Source: Gammaproteobacteria bacterium
Lineage (GTDB): Bacteria > Pseudomonadota > Gammaproteobacteria > Natronospirales > REEB76
Direction of reading: 5' to 3'
Assembly (NCBI GenBank): GCA_027317045.1
Contig: DAHVFI010000284.1
Coordinates: forward strand, 1 to 5,691
DNA: 5,691 bases
Shown here: one piece after another, positions 1 through 5,458 of the stretch
Numbering within the stretch: position 1 is the stretch's first letter
Layout: the number at the start of each line of letters is the position of its first letter
The notes under the pieces: generated by a model
Told to the model about the DNA's origin: nothing
The model's database searches: none
What the model saw: only the letters and a program-made list of their open reading frames with translations
Translations under genes and position numbers: made by a program

Positions 1-412
1 TCTATATACAACCTCTGCGCAGCACTCGCGAGTTTACCTTCCTGATCCTGCGAGAGCTTTGCTCTGATTTTCTTACGCAACTCCTCGGTCACATATGCCT
101 GCCGGGAGTTACGTTTCAATCCAAGTTCGCGCCTCCAGTCAAACAAAGTTGTTGGTGGGATACCGATTGTTTTTGCAATTACAGGTATCGGCATACCACT
201 TTGATACAACTTGGCAACGAGTTCTTTTTGCCGCCGCCGTTCCTGGCTTTCTGCGATTTTTCCCTTGGGTAATACACCCTGGCAATACACAGAAGCCGTC
301 GCTACCGAAATGTCCAAGTTGCTAGCAATTTCTCTTAACAACTTTCCTTGCTGTCGCAACTGTTTTGCTCTATGTCTATTCCCTTTAATTTCCAACTCCC
401 TGTTTCAGACAT
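1..412 (-). CDS. Tandem helix-turn-helix DNA-binding protein, 5' part, with apparent frameshift; runs off the window
   Basis: The minus strand is open without a stop from base 404 to base 1. It encodes a basic protein with two recognisable HTH units: residues about 16-47 (core LREIASNLDISVATAS) and about 63-95 (core IPVIAKTIGIPPTTLFDWRR). A third may start near 110-137 (YVTEELRKKI). Numbering assumes the ATG at 412-410, which lies 2 bases after the nrdJ stop and suggests translational coupling. That ATG frame reads MSETGSWKLKG and then stops at 337-335. The HTH frame is -1 relative to it, and they join sensibly at AAAGGGA (386-380). Without a frameshift the HTH frame would need a TTG at 395-393, which abuts AGGGAG, or a rare ATT at 389-387 with better spacing. 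The fold suggests a regulator, recombinase-like protein or the DNA-binding end of a mobile-element protein, but the exact family is not recognised and the C-terminal part is outside the window. GC is 43-50% in sampled blocks, well below the nrdJ exteins, which fits acquisition by transfer. Confidence 0.7.
380..401 (-). other. Candidate -1 frameshift site in the HTH gene
   Basis: Reading the minus strand from the ATG at 412, codons TTA AAG GGA place the heptamer A_AAG_GGA (386-380) in exact X_XXY_YYZ phase. A -1 slip moves ribosomes into the long HTH frame. A Shine-Dalgarno-like AGGGAG (401-396) ends 9 bases before the heptamer, roughly the distance at which such sequences stimulate -1 slippage in dnaX. 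I checked no downstream pseudoknot or stem. The simpler alternative is a missing G in the GGG run. Confidence 0.4.
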
Positions 413-414
413 CG

Positions 415-3400
415 TTACCATTTTCCATAGTACCCTTCCTTCAGGGCATCGAATAAATTTGCCGCAGTGTGGATCTCGCCGTCGTATTCGATCTCTTCGT
501 CGCCGCGTGCCTCTACCACCGTGCCGTCTTCCAGCGTGAACTTATAGACGGTGTTCTTCAGGTCCTGCTCCTTCACCAGCACTCCCTGGAAGGCCTGCGG
601 GTTGAAGCGGAAGGTGGTGCAGCCCTTGAGGCCGCTGTCGTAGGCGTACCGATAGATGTCCTTGAAGTCCTCGTAGGGATAATCCGTGGGCACGTTGGCG
701 GTCTTGGAGATGGAGGAATCTATCCATTTCTGCGCGGCCGCCTGGATGTCCACGTGCTCCTTGGGGGTGATGGTCTCGGCGGTGGTGAAATACGCCGGCA
801 GTTTTTCCTCGGGCTTTTCCGAGCCCGGCATGGCCTTGGGGTTCACCCGATGCCGGTAGGCCAGGAGTTCGTAGGAAAACACGTCCACCTTCTCCTTGCT
901 CTTTTTGCGCTCGCGGATCACGTTGCGGAAATAGTGGTGCGCGAAGGACGGCTCGATGCCGTTGCTGGCATTGTTGGCCAGCGACAGCGAGATGGTGCCG
1001 GTGGGCGCGATGGAGGTGTGGTGGGTGAAGCGCGCGCCGGTTTCCGTGAGCGCCTCCACCAGTTGCGGCGCCACCTCCGCCACCCGCTGCATATAGCGGC
1101 TGTAGCTGGCATGCAGGTCCTTGCCCTGGATGGTGTCGCCGACTTTCCAGCCGTCGCGTTTCATCTCCGGGCGCTTGCGTAGCATCTCGGCGCTGACTTC
1201 AAATTGCTCCAGCATGATGGGCGCCGGGCCTTTTTCCTTCGCCAGTTCCAGGGCTTCCTGCCAGCCGGCGATGGCCATCTCCCGCGACACCTCCTCGGTG
1301 AACTTCAGGGATTCCGGCGAGCCGTAGCGCATCCCCAGCAGCGTGATGCTGGACCCCAGGCCCAGGAAACCCATGCCGTGGCGGCGCTTGCGCAGGATTT
1401 CCTGGCGCTGCTCTGCCAGCGGCAGGCCGTTGACCTCCACCACGTTGTCGAGCATGCGCGTGAACACCTTCACCACTTCGCGGTATTCGTCCCAGTCGAA
1501 GTGCGCGTGTTCCGTGAACGGCTCGCGCACGAACTGGGTGAGGTTCACCGAACCCAGCAGACATGAGCCGTAGGGCGGCAAGGGTTGCTCGCCACAATTC
1601 CCAGTCACGATGCCGTTGAATATCAAATTATTCCTGTCCGGTTGCGTTGTATCGAACACCGCTTCTCGGCCTGCATATTCGATTGAAGCAATTTCACTCT
1701 TGAACGAATTACTCTGTAATTTGCTGCGTTGCGCGCGCCACCCGGCATATTTTTGATTCTTTTCATCCGTCAAAAATCCGATTGCTTCCATAAACCGGTC
1801 ACGCGATTCGGAACCAATCAGTAATTCATAATCCGCCTTGCATGCATAAAGGCGGCGACCACCATGGCCATCAGGCAACAGTCGCTTGCTTGCCTTGCGG
1901 CGCTTGAGGATGCGGCAAAAGATGCCGAAGTTTGCCAACAGCATCTGCACATCCTTGAGTAGATCTGGATAACTGGATGCCAGCCGGATTGTGCAATATG
2001 CATTCTTATCATCACGTTGCACGGTGCCGTCACATTGGAACAGGGAGCGCAAATACGCTTTGACACATTCCTGCGTGCCGCGCCAGACTACTTCCGGCAC
2101 TCTCAATTTTGAGGCGGCGGTGAATCCGTAATGCTGAAGCACACGCGCCAGCAGCACGGAACGGATCATTATCAAGTTCCGTTCAGGTATTGCTACTGGG
2201 GTAACGTGATATTCCCGTGACCCTTCCGAGATGCCGGAAATCAACGCATTGATGTAATTAACGACAGCATCTGCATAGCGGCGGTCCAGGCCCCAGAGGT
2301 TTATCACGGCCGCCTGTTGACCCTTGCCGCGGTTAGTGAAATGGCCGTCACCGGTAATGAGCCCGAGTAATAGTCCAAGCTCTTTCGAACCTTCACGCCC
2401 GAACTGGCCCTTGCCGGACTGTACCAACAGTTCGTCGCCAGGTACGAGGTCTTTAAGCTTGAGCTTGCCGCGCTGGGTGTAAAAATCGTGCCATTCGGTA
2501 GCCTGGATTTCGTAGCCATCCTTGGTGACAACGCGGTACACGTCGGCTTCCCGGGCGGTTACGAACGCCGGTTTGGCGGGCCGCACCTCGGTTCCCGGTT
2601 CAGACTTGTCGAGCGCCCGCTTGTCCACAGTGGTTTCCAGCGGCAGACCGGCCGCGTAAAGATCACCAATCCTCACCAGACCGTACTGCGTATGCAGGCG
2701 TGTGTCCGCCGTCACGCAGGGGTTGGTAGCGCGGATGTTCTCGCACCACCAGTTGTTGTTCATCTCGTTGACCTTGTCGATGAGCACGAAACCGGGCTCG
2801 GCAAAGTCATACGTCGAAGTCATGATCATGTCCCACACGCGCCGTGCCGGCAGGCTCTTGTAGATCTTGCAGGCCACCAGGCCGGCGGCGTTGGTGAGGT
2901 AGCCCTCGGTGGCGGGCCACTCGCGCCACACCACCTTGGACGCGTCCTTGAGGTCCACGCCGTCGGCTTCGACTTCCTTCCGGTCGAGGGGAAAAGCCAA
3001 TTGCCAGTCGCCGTCGGCCTTGACCGCTTCCATGAAATCCCGGGTCACCAGCAGCGACAGGTTGAACTGCCGCAGGCGGCCGTCTTCGCGCTTGGCGCGG
3101 ATGAAATCCAGTACGTCCGGGTGGCCCACGTCGAAGGTGCCCATCTGCGCGCCGCGGCGTCCGCCGGCCGATGACACCGTGAAACACATCTTGTCGTAGA
3201 TATCCATGAACGACATGGGGCCGGAGGTGTAGGCGCCGGCGCCGGCCACGTAGGCGCCGCGCGGACGCAGCGTGGAAAATTCATAGCCGATGCCGCAATT
3301 GTGAATGACCACCATACCGCCGTTGCCGGCCAGATAGTTGTTGTGGCCCTCCACGTGGAAATCATAGAAGGTCTCGGGCAGTGGCTGGCCCCGGCGGACA

Positions 3401-5004
3401 GCGTCCACCGGCCGCAAGCGGCGCGCCAGCGAAATGAGCGGCTTGAGTTGCGGGAAGCGCGCTTCCCAGCGGTCCAGCCAGATGCGGCTCACCACATCCT
3501 TCAGGTGATAGCTGTGATAGAAGCCAAGCGTCTGCCGTTCCGTGTGCGTGAGCGCAGCGCATTGCGCGGCCAGTGCCTCACGTAGTGAAGTCGGCAAGCG
3601 GTAATGATCGTACTGGCCGGATTGGCTCGCAAACCCGGCAATGCGCGTGCGTTTGCCGCTATCCGCCATGAACTCCGCCACCTTGAGCAGGAATTGGGAA
3701 TCGGAAATCTTGAGCATCACGCCGCCGCTGTCATACACTTCGTGGCCGTTCAGCGCATGGCTGCGCGGCTTGCGCACCGTCAATGCACCGTGTATGCCGA
3801 ATAAACCCAGGAGTGCCTTGATTTCCCGGGCGAAAACGGGATTCTGGGTGGCGAGTATGGCGCTGCCGTGCTCGCGGCTGACGGTGCCGTCGGTGTCGAG
3901 CAGACCGGCCAGGAACGGCAGGAAATATTTTTCCGGTTGCGCCGCGATCCATCGCGGGACGCGCAGATGGCTGGTCTTAGCGCCGGTCTGATGATCGATC
4001 AATTTTGCCGCTTCGCTGGCGGAAAAACTGGCTACGCAGTAATCCCACACCAGTGTGCCATTGGGCGTGGCGGTGGCTACGACTTTGGCCTCGGCACCGC
4101 AAAAACCGCGGAAAAATTCCGCATAGCGTTCCACCACTTGCCGTTCTGCGGCGCGAATCTTGAACACCAGCCGCTGTCCCAAGGCGTGCGCGCGCTGCGC
4201 CCAGGCGGCCCGCGTCGGTTTGTAATCCATGCGTTTCTCGTAAGCACTGCCGTCTCCCAGATGCGCTCCGGCAAACCAGGCAGACAGCGCTGTGTCAGGA
4301 TCCGCCCGCCAGGAAAAACTGTGCTGTACCAGCGCATCCTCGCGGCGCACCTGATCCGCACGCACATAAATCAACACACCACCCCGATACACCAGCACCG
4401 GATGTTTCACCGAGGTTTTTAGGGACACGCCGTTGGCGACGATCTCGATATTGTCCGAACGCGGTACCTGCACGGTCAGATGCTTGAGGATCGGCCGCAT
4501 TTCGAAACAGTTGTTGTCTCGGTCATAGCTCAGGATTTCCCGATGACTTTCAGTCACCGCCTGCTCGACTTTGACCAGTCCGTGCTCGGTGCGTACCCAG
4601 GTGCCGGGCGCCACGCACCCCGCCTTTAGAGTCAGCCCCGCCTCATGGACTTTGTTGAGAATGTCGTCCATGGAGTCGCGGATGGTGCCGGACACGGTGC
4701 AGTTGATGGTGGAGGTGGCGGGCTTGTGCTCCAGGGCGCCGGCGTTGGAGGTGATGCGGCCGGCGGGGATCGCGCCGTGGCGCAGCGCCCACAGGAATTT
4801 CTCGTACCAGGGCTCGCGCTGCTCGGGGGTTTCCACGTCCGCCAGGGCCCGGGCCACGCGCTTCCAGGTGTCGTCCACCGTCGCGTCCAGAATGGTACCG
4901 TCCTTGGCCTTGAGGCGGTATTTCTTGTCCCAGATATCGGCCGAGGCTTCCTGCACGGGGATATCGGTGACGTTGGCGGCGGCGGGTTTAAGCACAGTAT
5001 TCAT
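415..5004 (-). CDS. nrdJ: Adenosylcobalamin-dependent (class II) ribonucleotide reductase precursor with two inteins
   Basis: The enzyme reduces ribonucleotides to deoxyribonucleotides in the cytoplasm, with adenosylcobalamin generating a cysteine thiyl radical. The precursor is 1529 residues. Exteins are 1-129, 570-762 and 1137-1529, which splice to 715 residues. In spliced numbering, Cys102 (STINC) and Cys334 are the expected reducing pair. Asn321, Cys323 and Glu325 (NPCGEQPLPPYGSC) match the active-site Asn, radical Cys and Glu of Thermotoga NrdJ. PTGTIS at 520-525 and SISKTANVP near 617-625 are conserved RNR motifs. No ATP-cone is visible at the N-terminus, and the protein ends at EGYYGKW without a TSCPD-type Cys domain, as in the Pseudomonas NrdJa half of a split NrdJa/NrdJb. 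No nrdJb follows in this window. The start at 5004 is preferred because AGGA and GGA lie just upstream; the frame is open to 5163, but that extension covers the leader hairpin and NrdR-like sites. The stop is TAA at 417-415. Confidence 0.96.
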   Translation of the reverse strand: MNTVLKPAAANVTDIPVQEASADIWDKKYRLKAKDGTILDATVDDTWKRVARALADVETPEQREPWYEKFLWALRHGAIPAGRITSNAGALEHKPATSTINCTVSGTIRDSMDDILNKVHEAGLTLKAGCVAPGTWVRTEHGLVKVEQAVTESHREILSYDRDNNCFEMRPILKHLTVQVPRSDNIEIVANGVSLKTSVKHPVLVYRGGVLIYVRADQVRREDALVQHSFSWRADPDTALSAWFAGAHLGDGSAYEKRMDYKPTRAAWAQRAHALGQRLVFKIRAAERQVVERYAEFFRGFCGAEAKVVATATPNGTLVWDYCVASFSASEAAKLIDHQTGAKTSHLRVPRWIAAQPEKYFLPFLAGLLDTDGTVSREHGSAILATQNPVFAREIKALLGLFGIHGALTVRKPRSHALNGHEVYDSGGVMLKISDSQFLLKVAEFMADSGKRTRIAGFASQSGQYDHYRLPTSLREALAAQCAALTHTERQTLGFYHSYHLKDVVSRIWLDRWEARFPQLKPLISLARRLRPVDAVRRGQPLPETFYDFHVEGHNNYLAGNGGMVVIHNCGIGYEFSTLRPRGAYVAGAGAYTSGPMSFMDIYDKMCFTVSSAGGRRGAQMGTFDVGHPDVLDFIRAKREDGRLRQFNLSLLVTRDFMEAVKADGDWQLAFPLDRKEVEADGVDLKDASKVVWREWPATEGYLTNAAGLVACKIYKSLPARRVWDMIMTSTYDFAEPGFVLIDKVNEMNNNWWCENIRATNPCVTADTRLHTQYGLVRIGDLYAAGLPLETTVDKRALDKSEPGTEVRPAKPAFVTAREADVYRVVTKDGYEIQATEWHDFYTQRGKLKLKDLVPGDELLVQSGKGQFGREGSKELGLLLGLITGDGHFTNRGKGQQAAVINLWGLDRRYADAVVNYINALISGISEGSREYHVTPVAIPERNLIMIRSVLLARVLQHYGFTAASKLRVPEVVWRGTQECVKAYLRSLFQCDGTVQRDDKNAYCTIRLASSYPDLLKDVQMLLANFGIFCRILKRRKASKRLLPDGHGGRRLYACKADYELLIGSESRDRFMEAIGFLTDEKNQKYAGWRAQRSKLQSNSFKSEIASIEYAGREAVFDTTQPDRNNLIFNGIVTGNCGEQPLPPYGSCLLGSVNLTQFVREPFTEHAHFDWDEYREVVKVFTRMLDNVVEVNGLPLAEQRQEILRKRRHGMGFLGLGSSITLLGMRYGSPESLKFTEEVSREMAIAGWQEALELAKEKGPAPIMLEQFEVSAEMLRKRPEMKRDGWKVGDTIQGKDLHASYSRYMQRVAEVAPQLVEALTETGARFTHHTSIAPTGTISLSLANNASNGIEPSFAHHYFRNVIRERKKSKEKVDVFSYELLAYRHRVNPKAMPGSEKPEEKLPAYFTTAETITPKEHVDIQAAAQKWIDSSISKTANVPTDYPYEDFKDIYRYAYDSGLKGCTTFRFNPQAFQGVLVKEQDLKNTVYKFTLEDGTVVEARGDEEIEYDGEIHTAANLFDALKEGYYGKW
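1597..2718 (-). mobile_element. Intein 2 of NrdJ (374 aa, LAGLIDADG type, non-canonical Gly-Asn C-terminus)
   Basis: This intein is inserted at ATNP|CGEQPLPP, precursor residues 763-1136, directly before the presumed radical cysteine. Block A is CVTADTRL. Block B is DGYEIQATEWHDF with Thr74 and His77 (TxxH). The endonuclease motifs are LGLITGDG at 118-125 (Asp124) and LRSLFQCDG at 223-231 (Asp230), both with the acidic residue. Block F reads VFDTTQPDRNNLIF, and the last residues are IVTGN before Cys+1. The penultimate residue is therefore Gly instead of His, and the usual block F His is also absent. Natural inteins lacking the penultimate His can splice, so activity remains likely, perhaps slower. 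Sampled GC of 42-58% is the lowest within nrdJ, suggesting a different or more recent origin than intein 1. Ends were checked at codon level: TGC at 2718-2716 and AAT|TGT across 1597/1596. Confidence 0.95.
3298..4617 (-). mobile_element. Intein 1 of NrdJ (440 aa, LAGLIDADG homing endonuclease type)
   Basis: This protein intron is inserted at KAG|CGIGYEFS, precursor residues 130-569. Intein Cys1 (CVAPGTW) starts splicing block A. Block B is KTSVKHPV, with His72 and a Ser at the usual Thr position (SxxH). Block F is FYDFHVEGHNNYLAG, and the C-terminus is VVIHN before Cys+1, so penultimate His and terminal Asn are canonical. The endonuclease has two motifs: FAGAHLGDG at 115-123 (Asp122) and LAGLLDTDG at 236-244 (Asp243). 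Both acidic residues are kept, so it may still cleave an intein-less nrdJ allele. About 90 residues between the endonuclease core and block F (about 327-415) are more than expected for a minimal intein and may be an extra DNA-binding segment. Sampled GC is 52-60%, below the exteins. Both ends were checked at codon level: TGC at 4617-4615 and AAT|TGC across 3298/3297. Confidence 0.95.
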
Positions 5005-5030
5005 ATAAGTCCATTCCTGCGTATTTCTAT
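5005..5030 (-). promoter_or_regulatory. Ribosome binding region that sets the nrdJ start
   Basis: On the minus strand the bases before ATG (5004) read CAGGAATGGACTTAT. AGGA lies about 11 bases and GGA 5 bases upstream. This supports the internal Met at MNTVLKP over the in-frame ATG at 5163, which would sit almost at the predicted transcription start. Confidence 0.6.
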
Positions 5031-5061
5031 TGGTTTTTATTCGGAAAGCGGTCCGGAACCT

Positions 5062-5081
5062 GCCGGGGCGCAATCCCCGGC
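5062..5081 (-). promoter_or_regulatory. Leader hairpin of nrdJ
   Basis: A perfect 7-base-pair stem GCCGGGG/CCCCGGC closes a 6-base loop in the untranslated leader, ending about 58 bases before the start codon. No run of U follows in the nrdJ direction, so it is not a standard terminator. It may affect mRNA stability or translation, or have no function. Confidence 0.45.
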
Positions 5082-5096
5082 CGGCGCAAATCTTCT

Positions 5097-5112
5097 GCAT
5101 AACATGTGGGAA
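5097..5112 (-). promoter_or_regulatory. Weak second NrdR-like box
   Basis: GCATAACATGTGGGAA matches only 8 of 16 positions of the NrdR consensus acaCwAtATaTwGtgt. It starts exactly 32 bases from the better box, about three helical turns, as in known NrdR pairs. The spacing is the main support. Confidence 0.3.
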
Positions 5113-5128
5113 AGCTGGGGACGACGCA

Positions 5129-5144
5129 CCACAACATCTTGTGC
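5129..5144 (-). promoter_or_regulatory. Candidate NrdR box upstream of nrdJ
   Basis: CCACAACATCTTGTGC (plus strand) matches 12 of 16 positions of the NrdR consensus acaCwAtATaTwGtgt and contains the inverted repeat CACAA/TTGTG. NrdR represses ribonucleotide reductase genes in response to nucleotide state. The site lies about 20-35 bases downstream of the predicted nrdJ transcription start, where a bound repressor could block transcription. Confidence 0.55.
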
Positions 5145-5171
5145 GGCGGGTACCCGGCAACACCCGCTTAA

Positions 5172-5200
5172 AGACTAGACCCTGATCCCGGATTTGTCAA
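5172..5200 (-). promoter_or_regulatory. Predicted sigma-70 promoter of nrdJ
   Basis: On the minus strand a perfect -35 TTGACA (5200-5195) is followed by a 17-base spacer and TAGTCT (5177-5172). The -10 keeps the T, A and final T that matter most. Upstream is AT-rich. The predicted start is near 5165, giving a leader of about 160 bases that includes the NrdR-like boxes and hairpin. Confidence 0.55.
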
Positions 5201-5249
5201 ATATGTTTAATGTTATAAATCAATAGGTTATATGACACAACTAAACTGC

Positions 5250-5274
5250 GTTCGAGCTGGATTCCAGGTCGAAC
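5250..5274. repeat. 25-base imperfect palindrome
   Basis: GTTCGA and TCGAAC form the outer arms and CTGG and CCAG the inner arms, with one G/G mismatch between them and a 3-base ATT centre. It lies 50 bases upstream of the nrdJ -35 and about 115 bases upstream of the hsp20 promoter. Neither strand has a following T-run, so an operator is more likely than a terminator. Confidence 0.5.
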
Positions 5275-5356
5275 TTTCACCCCAGGGCAACACAATATCT
5301 AGGATGGCGCGAGTAAATCACAAATAAACGGACAAGGGAAGCCGCGGCGTTCTTTC

Positions 5357-5389
5357 AGGCGGAATTCCGCAAGCAGGCGCGCGCCGCCT
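5357..5389. repeat. Cluster of GC-rich palindromes upstream of hsp20
   Basis: Two perfect palindromes, GCGGAATTCCGC (5359-5370) and GGCGCGCGCC (5376-5385), lie inside outer arms AGGCGG (5357-5362) and CCGCCT (5384-5389). The last arm ends one base before the predicted -35 of hsp20. They could be protein-binding sites or chance GC-rich structure. Confidence 0.4.
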
Positions 5390-5417
5390 CTTGAGAAATG
5401 CGCAAGCGACCTCACCT
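5390..5417 (+). promoter_or_regulatory. Predicted heat-shock (sigma-32-like) promoter of hsp20
   Basis: CTTGAG (5390-5395) matches 5 of 6 bases of the CTTGAA -35 element. A 14-base spacer leads to CCTCACCT (5410-5417), which matches 5 of 8 bases of CCCCATTT. Spacing and position before a small heat shock gene fit sigma-32 control. An 11-base perfect palindrome CAGTGACACTG (5418-5428) lies at the expected transcription start and could be an operator. Confidence 0.5.
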
Positions 5418-5445
5418 CAGTGACACTGAAATATATTCCGACTCT

Positions 5446-5450
5446 GGAGG
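5446..5450 (+). promoter_or_regulatory. hsp20 ribosome binding site, possibly in a weak hairpin
   Basis: GGAGG lies 8 bases before the ATG. TTCC (5436-5439) can pair with GGAG (5446-5449) across a 6-base loop, partly hiding the site. With only four pairs, one of them G-U, any thermosensor role is speculative. Confidence 0.7.
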
Positions 5451-5458
5451 ACCACAAC

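Larger units (their letters stand above)
5005..5458. other. Divergent nrdJ/hsp20 intergenic region
   Basis: These 454 bases separate two divergent genes. The nrdJ side (5005-5200) holds the leader hairpin, NrdR-like boxes and a sigma-70 promoter. Bases 5200-5240 are AT-rich and could act as an UP element for the nrdJ promoter. Bases 5250-5274 form an imperfect palindrome. The hsp20 side (5341-5458) holds GC-rich palindromes, a sigma-32-like promoter and a strong RBS. I see no convincing small gene, tRNA or cobalamin riboswitch here. Confidence 0.7.

Noticed and set aside
469..1182. 237-codon open frame on the plus strand antisense to the C-extein
   Set aside because: It lies wholly opposite nrdJ, has low-complexity Gly/Val/Leu/Arg-rich composition and no recognisable family. 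Such antisense frames are expected from GC-rich codon use. The same applies to 2488-3174, 3868-4422 and 4645-5178.
5062..5081. Intrinsic terminator or attenuator
   Set aside because: The stem is strong, but there is no U-run after it on either strand.
5005..5163. 53-residue N-terminal extension of NrdJ from the ATG at 5163
   Set aside because: The frame is open, but the ATG would sit at the predicted transcription start without an RBS. The peptide is basic and unlike NrdJ N-termini, and the region contains NrdR-like sites and a hairpin.
5005..5200. Cobalamin riboswitch in the nrdJ leader
   Set aside because: I looked for the B12-box core and found no match. The leader is also short for a full cobalamin aptamer with expression platform.
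5205..5225. FNR site upstream of nrdJ
   Set aside because: Only a TTGAT half-site is present on the minus strand; the matching ATCAA half at the right spacing is missing.
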